From assembly GCA_009377495.1 (NCBI GenBank), contig WHTZ01000010.1, forward strand, positions 53,202 through 117,201: a stretch of DNA of 64,000 bases, read 5' to 3'. The DNA is from Luteitalea sp. (GTDB lineage: Bacteria > Acidobacteriota > Vicinamibacteria > Vicinamibacterales > Vicinamibacteraceae). Positions 45,351 through 53,297 of this stretch are shown here, one piece after another. Position numbers and translations under genes: made by a program. The notes beneath the pieces are model-generated. The model saw nothing but the letters and a program-made list of their open reading frames with translations, was not told where the DNA came from and ran no database searches. Each line of letters starts with the position of its first letter. The stretch's first letter is position 1.

Positions 45351-45379
45351 TTGGACTTTTCTGCGAAAGCCTGTAGAAT
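45351..45379 (+). promoter_or_regulatory. Candidate sigma-70-type promoter of the tssA operon
   Basis: TTGGAC (45351-45356) and TAGAAT (45374-45379) are separated by 17 bases. The -10 box matches five of six consensus bases, the -35 box only the first three. Transcription would start near 45386, leaving a leader of about 205 bases before tssA. A sigma-54 site was looked for and not found here. Confidence 0.4.
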
Positions 45380-45404
45380 CGGGGGTCGTCTCATTCGCCG
45401 GACT

Positions 45405-45469
45405 GGGGCTTAGTTGCTGCTGCTTCAGAAACAGCCCTAACTACACAACATCTAGTAGTCGTAAGCCCC
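45405..45469 (+). ncRNA. Possible structured leader of the tssA transcript
   Basis: GGGGCTTA at 45405-45412 pairs with TAAGCCCC at 45462-45469 and closes a 49-base region with further short pairing. It lies within the proposed untranslated leader of tssA. No known riboswitch class is recognised. It could be a regulatory RNA element or chance. Confidence 0.3.
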
Positions 45470-45591
45470 TTGGGTCACAAGGTCCATTTTCGCTCTCTGA
45501 GGTAAAGACACTACATGAGCACTGTTCGGTGAGGGGCGTTCTATCGTTGTTTCCGGAGGAGGGGCAATAGCGCGGAGGCCGGGAGCGTGTC

Positions 45592-46632
45592 ATGAGTGGT
45601 CGATGGGAGAGTCAAGCGCTGCTCGAACCAGTCACGGCCGATGAGCCGTGCGGGGAGAATCTGGAAGACACGGCGCTGCTCGCCTCGTTCGATGCGCTTC
45701 GGCTGTTCGGGCAATCGACGTCGCCCGACGCCCCACCGGAGCCGTCCGAGCAGCGGAAACCGCCGGAGTGGGGAGAGATCAGGGCGAACGCGATCGAGGC
45801 GTTGGGAAAGAGCAAAGATCTTCGGCTGCTGGCATATCTGGGTACGGCGTTGTTGAGAACCGACGGGCTCCCTGCGTTTTTCGAGACGCTCACGGTCGCG
45901 TCTCGCTGGCTCGAATCGTACTGGAGTCACGTCTATCCGCTTGTTGACGAGGATGCGATTGCCCGACGCAACGCGCTGAACTGCTTCGCCGATCCCATGG
46001 CGGTCGTGGAACGGCTCCGACGCGTGCCGCTCGTCGAGAGCCGTCAACATGGTACGTTCAGCCTCCGCGACATCGATCTGGCCACAGGCCAGGTTCAGGT
46101 CGGTACGGAGGTCAGGCCTGATGAGGGGCAAATCAACGCGGCGTTCACTCAGATGCCGCTCGATCAGCTGGAGATGCTGCAACAGAGCGTGGATGGTGCG
46201 GTGGACGCGCTGAACCGGATCGACGCCAGGATGCGTAGTGAAGGTGGGCCCGAGGTGGTGCCGAGCTTCGATCCGCTATCGGCACCTCTCGTCAGGATGA
46301 ATCGGCTGCTGCGTGCCCGATTGGCGTCGCGGCCAGACGGAAGCGGTCCAGACGGAACCGACGGAACCAGCACAGAGACGGTCGATGCCACCGGAGTGGC
46401 GGGCGGCACCCCACTGGCGGTTGGCGCCATCAAGTCGCGTCAGGACGCCATCCGCGCCTTGGACGCTGTGGCTGAGTACTTCCGTCGTAACGAGCCGTCC
46501 AGTCCGATTCCCTTGTTCCTCGAGCGTGCAAAGCGTCTGGTGTCGAAGGACTTTCTCGAAGTGCTGGCGGATATTGCCCCTGAGGCGCTCGCTGTGGCGC
46601 GCGCGGCAGGCGGCGTGAAGCAGGAGGAATAG
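45592..46632 (+). CDS. tssA: T6SS sheath-assembly protein TssA
   Basis: 346 residues. The ImpA N-terminal domain is clear: LLEPVTADEPCGENLEDTALLASFD, GKSKDLRLLAYLGTALLRTDGL, LESYWSHVYPLVDEDAIARRNAL. The C-terminal part is short, with RQDAIRALDAVAEYFRRNEPSSPIPLFLERAKRLV, resembling the short TssA class. TssA starts tail tube and sheath growth at the baseplate. ATG 45592 begins the operon; one base separates it from tssB. Confidence 0.93.
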   Translation: MSGRWESQALLEPVTADEPCGENLEDTALLASFDALRLFGQSTSPDAPPEPSEQRKPPEWGEIRANAIEALGKSKDLRLLAYLGTALLRTDGLPAFFETLTVASRWLESYWSHVYPLVDEDAIARRNALNCFADPMAVVERLRRVPLVESRQHGTFSLRDIDLATGQVQVGTEVRPDEGQINAAFTQMPLDQLEMLQQSVDGAVDALNRIDARMRSEGGPEVVPSFDPLSAPLVRMNRLLRARLASRPDGSGPDGTDGTSTETVDATGVAGGTPLAVGAIKSRQDAIRALDAVAEYFRRNEPSSPIPLFLERAKRLVSKDFLEVLADIAPEALAVARAAGGVKQEE

Positions 46633-46633
46633 C

Positions 46634-47146
46634 GTGGCGAAATCGAGCAGTCAGAAATTTATTGCCCGTAATCGTGCGCCCCGTGTGCAGATCGAGTATG
46701 ACGTCGAGCTGTACGGCGCGGAGAAGATGATTCAGCTGCCGTTCGTCATGGGCGTCTTGGCGGATCTCTCGGGTAAGCCCACGGAGCCGCTGCCGCCCGT
46801 TGCCGATCGCAAGTTCCTCGAGATCGACGTGGATAACTTCGACAATCGCATGAAGGCCATGAAGCCGCGTGTCGCCTTTCAGGTGCCCAACACGCTCACG
46901 GGCGAAGGTAATCTCAACGTCGAGCTGACGTTCGACAGTATGGACGACTTTTCACCGGCGGCGATTGCCCGCAAGGTGGATGCCCTGAGCAAACTGCTCG
47001 AGGCGAGGGAGCAGCTCGCCAACCTGATCACGTATATGGACGGGAAGAGCGGCGCGGAGGAGCTCGTGAGCAAGCTCTTGCAGGATCCCGCTCTCCTGCA
47101 AACGCTTGCGACGACGAGCAAGCCGGAGGATGAAGCCTCGTCCTAA
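46634..47146 (+). CDS. tssB: T6SS contractile sheath small subunit TssB
   Basis: 170 residues. Family motifs: NRAPRVQIEYDVELYGAEKMIQLPFVMGVLADLSG, RKFLEIDVDNFDNRMKAMKPRVAF, and DDFSPAAIARKVDALSKLLEAREQLANL. TssB and TssC polymerise into the contractile sheath; ClpV recycles it. GTG 46634 is one base after the tssA stop, implying coupled translation. Confidence 0.97.
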   Translation: MAKSSSQKFIARNRAPRVQIEYDVELYGAEKMIQLPFVMGVLADLSGKPTEPLPPVADRKFLEIDVDNFDNRMKAMKPRVAFQVPNTLTGEGNLNVELTFDSMDDFSPAAIARKVDALSKLLEAREQLANLITYMDGKSGAEELVSKLLQDPALLQTLATTSKPEDEASS

Positions 47147-47174
47147 GAGGAGGCCCGACCTCGACATCGGGCTT

Positions 47175-47242
47175 GGCGCGGCGAAAGCCGCGCCCTACCG
47201 CCACCGTCGACATTTGCGGTAGGGCGGCCCTTGAGGGCCGCC
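47175..47242. repeat. Two GTAGGGCG-family palindromes, head to head, between tssB and tssC
   Basis: The first copy is GGCGCGGCGAAAGCCGCGCCCTACC (about 47175-47199), the second GGTAGGGCGGCCCTTGAGGGCC (from about 47218). They lie in opposite orientation. The pair could form stacked hairpins between sheath subunits and tune their ratio. Confidence 0.6.
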
Positions 47243-47272
47243 ATCGACTGACGTGACGCGTGGAGACCAGTC

Positions 47273-48772
47273 ATGGCTGACACGAAATCCCAGCAGGACG
47301 CAACATCGGCAATTGGGGCCGTTGAAGCGAACGAGTTCGATTCTCTTCTGAGAAAAGAATTCAAGCCGAAGACCGACGAAGCCAAGGAAGCGGTGGAGCG
47401 AGCCGTTCGCACGCTCGCCGAGCAGGCGCTCTCGCAGACCAAGCTGATTAGTGCTGACGTCGTCAAGTCCATCGAGGCGATCATCGCGCAACTGGACAAG
47501 AAGCTGACGGAGCAGATCAACCTGGTGCTGCACCATGAGGACGTCCAGAAGCTCGAAGGCGCATGGCGCGGACTGCACCATCTCGTGAACAACACCGAAA
47601 CCGACGAGATGCTCAAGATCCGCTTCATGAACATCGCGAAACAGGACCTCGGCAAGACGCTCAAACGGTACAAGGGCACCGCCTGGGACCAGAGCCCGCT
47701 CTTCAAGTCGATTTACGAGGCAGAGTACGGGCAGTTTGGCGGTGAGCCCTTCGGCTGCCTCGTCGGCGACTACTCTTTCGATCACAGTCCACCGGATGTC
47801 GAGCTCTTGAGCGAACTGGGGAAGATCGCGGCCGCGTCGCACTGCCCGTTTATCGGCGGGGCGAGTCCCACCGCCATGCAGATGGGCTCATGGCAGGAGC
47901 TCGCCAATCCGCGGGACCTGACGAAGATCTTCACGACCCCGGAGTACGCCCCGTGGCGGTCGCTGCGCGAGTCCGAGGATTCGCGTTACATCGGACTGGC
48001 CATGCCGCGATTCCTGGCACGCCTGCCGTACGGGGCCAAGACCGACCCCGTGGAGGAATTTGATTTCGAGGAAGACACGGCCGCCGCGGATCACACGAAG
48101 TACACGTGGGCCAATGCCGCCTACGCGATGGCCACCAACATCACGCGCTCGTTCAAGCTCTATGGGTGGTGTTCGAGAATCCGTGGCGTCGAGTCGGGCG
48201 GCGCGGTGGAAGGGTTGCCGGTACATACGTTCCCGACCGATGATGGCGGCGTAGACATGAAATGCCCGACGGAAATCGCCATCAGCGATCGCCGCGAAGC
48301 GGAGCTGGCCAAGAACGGGTTCATGCCGCTCGTGCACCGCAAGAACTCCGACTTCGCGGCGTTCATCGGTGCGCAATCGCTGCAGAAGCCCGCGGAATAT
48401 GACGACCCGGACGCGACCGCGAATGCGAACCTAGCAGCACGGCTGCCGTACATGTTTGCCTGCTGCCGCTTCGCCCACTACTTGAAGTGCATCGTCCGGG
48501 ACAAGGTCGGCTCCTTCAAGGAGCGCGCGGACATGCACCGGTGGCTGAACAACTGGATCATGAATTACGTGGACGGCGATCCTGCCAACTCCTCGGAGAC
48601 GACGAAGGCGCAAAAGCCGCTCGCGGCGGCCGAAGTCGTCGTGGAGGAAGTGGAGGGTAACCCAGGCTACTATTCGTCGAAGTTCTTTTTGCGGCCCCAC
48701 TATCAGCTCGAGGGATTGACCGTTTCGCTTCGACTGGTTTCGAAGCTGCCATCGCTGAAGGGAGGTGCGTAG
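47273..48772 (+). CDS. tssC: T6SS contractile sheath large subunit TssC
   Basis: 499 residues, normal length. Landmarks are EGAWRGLHHLVNNTETDEMLKIRFMNI, FGCLVGDYSFDHSPPDVELLSELGKIAAASHCPFI, YIGLAMPRFLARLPYG, and the C-terminal ADMHRWLNNWIMNYV and LEGLTVSLRLVSKLPS. It builds the sheath with TssB. ATG 47273 has only a weak ribosome site after the repeat pair. Confidence 0.97.
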   Translation: MADTKSQQDATSAIGAVEANEFDSLLRKEFKPKTDEAKEAVERAVRTLAEQALSQTKLISADVVKSIEAIIAQLDKKLTEQINLVLHHEDVQKLEGAWRGLHHLVNNTETDEMLKIRFMNIAKQDLGKTLKRYKGTAWDQSPLFKSIYEAEYGQFGGEPFGCLVGDYSFDHSPPDVELLSELGKIAAASHCPFIGGASPTAMQMGSWQELANPRDLTKIFTTPEYAPWRSLRESEDSRYIGLAMPRFLARLPYGAKTDPVEEFDFEEDTAAADHTKYTWANAAYAMATNITRSFKLYGWCSRIRGVESGGAVEGLPVHTFPTDDGGVDMKCPTEIAISDRREAELAKNGFMPLVHRKNSDFAAFIGAQSLQKPAEYDDPDATANANLAARLPYMFACCRFAHYLKCIVRDKVGSFKERADMHRWLNNWIMNYVDGDPANSSETTKAQKPLAAAEVVVEEVEGNPGYYSSKFFLRPHYQLEGLTVSLRLVSKLPSLKGGA

Positions 48773-48843
48773 TCCCATTGGCGGTGCGTAGGGACGAGTC
48801 CTGAGACCAGGCGTGTGTGTTTCGTGAGTGTGTGTTCCGTAGC

Positions 48844-48862
48844 GAGGGGCCTTCAGGCCCTC
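48844..48862. repeat. GAGGGGCC-TTCA-GGCCCTC hairpin
   Basis: A short palindrome preceded by CGTAGC, between tssC and the first hcp gene. It is a GTAGCGAG variant of the main repeat family, as seen again at 57342. Confidence 0.5.
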
Positions 48863-48919
48863 GACTTAGATCGCTAAGCTGCAAGTGGTGAACAAGCTGG
48901 CTCGTAAAGGAGAAATCAC

Positions 48920-49405
48920 GTGGCACAAGTAGACTACTTCTTGAAGATTGACGGGGTTGAGGCCGAATCGACGGACAGCAAACACAAAGGCGAGATCGAC
49001 CTGGAGTCCTGGAGTTGGGGGGCGACCAATTCGGGGAGCGCTGGGCGCGCGGGTGGAGCAGGCGCAGGGAAAGTACAGCCGCAGGACTTTAGCTTCGTGA
49101 AGAAACTTGACAAGAGCTCCGCGAAACTGTTTATGGCGTGCAACACTGGCGAACATTGCAAGTCGGCTGTTCTGACGGCGCGGAAAGCAGGTGGCGACCA
49201 GCAGGAGTACTACAAGATGACCATGGAGGAGTGTCTCGTCAGCTCTTACCAGATCGGAGGGTCCGGGGGCGACGTCGTGCCGACCGAACAGGTCACTCTG
49301 AACTTCGCCAAGCTCGAAGTGAGCTACAAGGAGCAGAAAGCCGACGGGAGCCTCGGCGGCGAAGTGAAGCAGAAGTACGACTTCGCGGCAAACGTGAAAA
49401 TCTGA
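48920..49405 (+). CDS. hcp: T6SS tube protein Hcp (first copy)
   Basis: 161 residues, normal for Hcp. DYFLKIDGVEAESTDSKHKGEIDLESWSWG is the family opening; FVKKLDKSSAKLFMACNTG, AVLTARKAG and a C-terminal KVQLSYKEQ-like strand follow. Hcp hexamers stack into the inner tube that is fired and also carries small effectors. GTG 48920 follows AAAGGAG with good spacing. Confidence 0.96.
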   Translation: MAQVDYFLKIDGVEAESTDSKHKGEIDLESWSWGATNSGSAGRAGGAGAGKVQPQDFSFVKKLDKSSAKLFMACNTGEHCKSAVLTARKAGGDQQEYYKMTMEECLVSSYQIGGSGGDVVPTEQVTLNFAKLEVSYKEQKADGSLGGEVKQKYDFAANVKI

Positions 49406-49563
49406 GCTCGGATGCAGACGTCCGGTCTGCCTCAGGGTTCGGGCTCTGCTCTGCATGCGCTCTACAGTGCTAGCGTTGGGCGGAGTGTCGGCGGCGAGCG
49501 GCGGCCCGGTAGGAGCTCTGCCGGGCCCGGGTGTGAGTGCACGGTCTCTGTGAGGTGCTGGGC

Positions 49564-50034
49564 GTGGCCATCGCTGATATGTTCCTGAAGGTCCAAGGCG
49601 TCACCGGCGAGGCCGGTGACGCCGAACACAAAGGCGAGATCGAAGTCGTCTCGTGGTCGTGGGGCATGCAGGCGTCCACCTCGGTGGCGACCGGGCAGGC
49701 GACAGGTAAGGCGACGATCAACGAGCTGCACATCGTCAAACGTGTGGATCAGAGCTCGCCGACGCTGATGACCTATCTGCGGAGCAATAAACGGATCAGC
49801 CAGGCGCAGTTGACCGTTCGCAAAGCCGGTAAGGAGCCGCTCGAATATTTCAAGATCGAATTAGAGAACGTCCGAGTAACCTCGTTCAAAGCCGAGTCGG
49901 AGGGTCCCGAGCTCGTGGAGCACGTGTGCCTCGGGTTTTCCAAAGTTACCGTCAGCTACACCCCGCAGGACGCCACCGGCGCTCGTGGTGGGGGCGCGAA
50001 CGTGTTCGTGGCCGATGTGCACTCGGGTTCTTGA
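49564..50034 (+). CDS. T6SS tube protein Hcp (second, divergent copy)
   Basis: 156 residues. The opening ADMFLKVQGVTGEAGDAEHKGEIEVVSWSWGM and the later VRKAGKEPLEYFKIELENV identify it as Hcp. It differs from the first copy over most of its length, with another loop after SWSWG and a different middle. GTG 49564 starts at the family N-terminus; an in-frame GTG at 49537 is less likely. The 158-base gap to the first copy has no other gene. Confidence 0.94.
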   Translation: MAIADMFLKVQGVTGEAGDAEHKGEIEVVSWSWGMQASTSVATGQATGKATINELHIVKRVDQSSPTLMTYLRSNKRISQAQLTVRKAGKEPLEYFKIELENVRVTSFKAESEGPELVEHVCLGFSKVTVSYTPQDATGARGGGANVFVADVHSGS

Positions 50035-50067
50035 CATGAGATCGCAACGCGTCCTGAGGTTCCCTGC

Positions 50068-50907
50068 ATGTCTCTCGAAGCCGCGGAACGGGCCGTCCGC
50101 GAGGGCGACCTCGACGCCGGCCTGAGCAAGTTACAGGAACAAATCCGGAAGGAACCGGCCAATCCCGCGCTCCGCGTGTTCCTCTTTCAGCTCCTGTGCA
50201 TCATGGGCCAGTGGGAGCGCGCGCAGACCCAACTGAGTGTCGCCGCGGACCTCGATGCCGGGGCGCTCGCGATGGTACAGATGTATCGCGAAGCCGTCCG
50301 GTGCGAGCTGCTGCGAGGAGAGGTCTTTAGCGGGAAAAAGTCTCCGCTCGTGTTCGGCGAGCCGGCAGAATGGCTGGCGCTGCTCATCGAATCGTTGCTC
50401 GTGACGGGTACGCCTACGTCGAGCGCCGAGCAGGCGCAGTCGCTGCGGGAGCGTGCCTTCGAGGCCGCACCTCCGTCGGCCGGGTCACTCGATGGCCGGG
50501 CATTCGAGTGGATTGCCGATGCGGACATGCGTCTCGGGCCAGTCTGCGAAGCGGTGATCAACGGCAGGTACTACTGGGTGCCCTTTGAACGGCTCTCCAG
50601 AATCGACCTGGAAACGCCGACCGATCTCCGCGACGTGGTCTGGATGCCCGCGCACTTCCAGTTCACAAACGGCGGGGAAGCTGTCGGGGTGATTCCCACC
50701 CGCTATCCTGGATCCGAAGCGGAAGACGACCCCCAGATCCGTTTGGGACGAAAGACCGTCTGGCGCGAGGACGCGGCAAACGTGTTCTCGGGCCTCGGCC
50801 AGCGGATCTTCACGACGGACACGGGTGAGGACGCCGTCATGGACGTGCGCACGATTGTTATCGAAGGTGAGCGGGCCGGTGAGCCCCAGGCGGTGCCGGA
50901 TGCCTGA
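50068..50907 (+). CDS. tagJ: T6SS accessory protein TagJ (ImpE)
   Basis: 279 residues. ImpE-type motifs are MSLEAAERAVREGDLDAGLSKLQEQIRKEPANPALRVFLFQLLC, GQWERAQTQL, and the C-terminal ADADMRLGPVCEAVINGRYYWVPFERL. TagJ binds the N-terminal helix of TssB and assists ClpV recycling in systems that carry it. It overlaps tssE by eight bases. Confidence 0.93.
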   Translation: MSLEAAERAVREGDLDAGLSKLQEQIRKEPANPALRVFLFQLLCIMGQWERAQTQLSVAADLDAGALAMVQMYREAVRCELLRGEVFSGKKSPLVFGEPAEWLALLIESLLVTGTPTSSAEQAQSLRERAFEAAPPSAGSLDGRAFEWIADADMRLGPVCEAVINGRYYWVPFERLSRIDLETPTDLRDVVWMPAHFQFTNGGEAVGVIPTRYPGSEAEDDPQIRLGRKTVWREDAANVFSGLGQRIFTTDTGEDAVMDVRTIVIEGERAGEPQAVPDA

Positions 50908-51415
50908 GCTCACGCCGCAGGAACGGCTGCAACCCGCGCTGCTCGATCGCCTGACGGACGAGGAGCCAGAGCAGCAGCATGAGCCGCGCGAGCGCCGCGT
51001 CATGTCGAAGAGTCGTCTGAGACAGGCCGTGCTGCGGGACCTCGCCTGGTTGTTCAACGCCACCCGGCTCGAGGCGGTGGTCGACCTGACGAGCGCGCCG
51101 TACGCGCGGCGGTCGGTGATCAATTTCGGGTTACCGGCGCTGTCCGGGAAGGCTGCTTCATCGCTCGACGTCACGGATCTCGAGCGCGCGATTCGCCAGG
51201 CCATCGTCGATTTCGAGCCGCGAATCGGGCCGAATAGCCTGCAGGTCAAAACGCTGCTGCAGGCGAGCGCCGTCGAGCACCACAACGTCATCGGCGTCGA
51301 GATTCGCGGTGAGCTCTGGGCCCAACCAGTGCCTCTGGAGCTCCTCGTGCGGACCGAAATCGATCTCGAGACCGGCAAAGTGGAAATCGCGGATCTCCTC
51401 TCGCGGGCGATCTGA
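50900..51415 (+). CDS. tssE: T6SS baseplate protein TssE (gp25-like)
   Basis: 171 residues. The gp25 lysozyme-like fold is seen in LERAIRQAIVDFEPRIGPNSLQV and IRGELWAQPVPLELLVRTEIDLETGKVEI. The N-terminal QERLQPALLDRLTDEEP is a common TssE start. It forms part of the baseplate wedge with TssF and TssG. ATG 50900 overlaps tagJ, and the stop precedes tssF by one base. Confidence 0.94.
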   Translation: MPELTPQERLQPALLDRLTDEEPEQQHEPRERRVMSKSRLRQAVLRDLAWLFNATRLEAVVDLTSAPYARRSVINFGLPALSGKAASSLDVTDLERAIRQAIVDFEPRIGPNSLQVKTLLQASAVEHHNVIGVEIRGELWAQPVPLELLVRTEIDLETGKVEIADLLSRAI

Positions 51416-51416
51416 C

Positions 51417-53297
51417 ATGGACCCGCGTCTACTTCACCACTACAACGTCGAGCTGCAGCACCTCCGCGAAATGGGCGCTGAGTTCGCGGAACAGTTTCCA
51501 AAGATCGCAGCCAGGCTGGGCATGAACGGCCTGGAGGCCGCCGATCCCTACGTCGAGCGCCTGCTCGAAGGGTTCGCGTTCATGGCGGCACGCGTCCAGT
51601 TGAAGCTGGATGCGGAGTTTCCACGGTTCACCCAGGCGCTGCTCGAGATCGTGCATCCGCACTATCTGGCGCCGACGCCGTCGATGCTGGTGGCGCAGAT
51701 CGTACCAGACCCCAAGGAGCCGAATCTCGCAAGCGGCAGGCGACGCATCCCCCGCGGCAGCACGATCAGGAGCCTGCTCGCGGCAGACGATGTGACGACG
51801 TGCGAGTTCCGGACGGCGCAGGATGTGACGCTCTGGCCGGTCGAGATCGTGTCGGCCAGTTATTTCTCCTTCGCGCCCGACCTCCCGCTCACCACGCTGC
51901 CGGTCGCGCAGCGGATCAAGGGCGGCGTGCGGATTCGGCTCAAGACGACGGCCGGGCTCAAGTTCGCGCAAACCGAGATGGACCGCCTGTGCTTTTACCT
52001 GGCGGGACGCGACGACGTCGCGAACAAGTTGTACGAGCTGTGTCTCGGGAGCGCCCTGGGCGCCTTGGTGTTGTCACCAAAGAGGCCGTCGCGATGGCAC
52101 GAGTTCCTTCCGGCGGCCAGCGTTCGCCCGGTCGGCTTCGGCGACGATCAGGCGCTGCTGCCGGTGACGCTACGCTCGTTTCAAGGATATCGCCTGCTGC
52201 AGGAGTATTTCGCGTTTCCAGAGCGATTTCGTTTCTTCGAGTTGACCGGACTCGACGCCGCCGTCAAGCGCGCGGATGGAGACGAGCTCGAGCTGGTCGT
52301 GCTGCTCGGCCGTGGCGATGCGACGTTCGAGAGCATGGTCGATCGGTCGAACTTCGCGCTGTTCTGCACGCCTGCCATCAATCTCTTCCCGAAGCGTGCG
52401 GACCGCATTCAGGTGTCCGACGGGACGCACGAGCACCATGTCGTCCCGGATCGGACCCGGCCCATGGACTTCGAGGTCTACGAGGTCACCGAAGTGGTGG
52501 GACACGGGATTGGGACCGACAGCGAGCAGGAGTTCCTGCCGTTCTATGCGGCGTACAGCACAGATGAACTGCACCAACACTCCGCATATTTCGTGACGCG
52601 CCGCGAGCCGCGTCTGCTGTCGTCGACCCAGCGGCGCCGGGGGGCTCGCTCGAGCTACATCGGGACCGAAGTGTTCCTCGCGCTCGTCGATCCTGCCCAG
52701 GCACCGTTCAGCGGTGACTTGCGTCAGTTATCGGTTCACGTGCTGTGCACCAATCGCGACCTCGTCTTGCAGATGCCGGTGGGTATCGGCCAGACCGATT
52801 TCTCGCTGGACATCGCGGCGCCAGTGGCGTCGATCGGGGTGATCAGCGGTCCGAGCCGCCCCTATGCGCCGCTCGTGGACGGTGCCGTGTCCTGGCACGC
52901 GATCAGTCACCTGTCGCTCAACTATCTCTCGCTCGTGAACGCGACACCACAAGAGGGCGCGGCGGCCCTGCGCGATTTGCTCGAGTTGTATGCACACCGC
53001 GCGGATGTGAGCGCCAGGAAGCAGATCGATGGCGTCCGATCGGTGAGGGTCGAACCCGTCGTGCGCCGCTTGCGCGCGCCAGGGCCGCTCGCTTTCGGCC
53101 GGGGTCTTGAAATCACGGCAACGGTGGACGAGATGGCCTTCGAGGGCGGAAGCGCTTATCTGCTCGGGTCGGTGCTACACCACTACTTCGCACGTTACGT
53201 GACGATCAATTCGTTTGTCGAAACCGTCTTCCGAGACGACAGGCGGGGAGAGATCAGCCGATGGGTGCCGCATTCGGGCGCAAGACCGACGCTCTAG
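51417..53297 (+). CDS. tssF: T6SS baseplate protein TssF
   Basis: 626 residues. Diagnostic words: MDPRLLHHYNVELQHLREMGAEFAEQFPKIAARLG, EGFAFMAARVQLKLDAEFPRFTQALLEIVHPHYLAPTPS, and GLEITATVDEMAFEGGSAYLLGSVLHHYFARYVTINSFVE at the end. Two TssF with one TssG form the baseplate wedge core. It overlaps tssG by 37 bases, so the two are translated together. Confidence 0.97.
   Translation: MDPRLLHHYNVELQHLREMGAEFAEQFPKIAARLGMNGLEAADPYVERLLEGFAFMAARVQLKLDAEFPRFTQALLEIVHPHYLAPTPSMLVAQIVPDPKEPNLASGRRRIPRGSTIRSLLAADDVTTCEFRTAQDVTLWPVEIVSASYFSFAPDLPLTTLPVAQRIKGGVRIRLKTTAGLKFAQTEMDRLCFYLAGRDDVANKLYELCLGSALGALVLSPKRPSRWHEFLPAASVRPVGFGDDQALLPVTLRSFQGYRLLQEYFAFPERFRFFELTGLDAAVKRADGDELELVVLLGRGDATFESMVDRSNFALFCTPAINLFPKRADRIQVSDGTHEHHVVPDRTRPMDFEVYEVTEVVGHGIGTDSEQEFLPFYAAYSTDELHQHSAYFVTRREPRLLSSTQRRRGARSSYIGTEVFLALVDPAQAPFSGDLRQLSVHVLCTNRDLVLQMPVGIGQTDFSLDIAAPVASIGVISGPSRPYAPLVDGAVSWHAISHLSLNYLSLVNATPQEGAAALRDLLELYAHRADVSARKQIDGVRSVRVEPVVRRLRAPGPLAFGRGLEITATVDEMAFEGGSAYLLGSVLHHYFARYVTINSFVETVFRDDRRGEISRWVPHSGARPTL

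Noticed and set aside
45340..45380. A sigma-54 promoter before tssA (TTGGAC...TGC)
   Set aside because: The GG and GC pairs are eight bases apart instead of ten, so the site does not fit.
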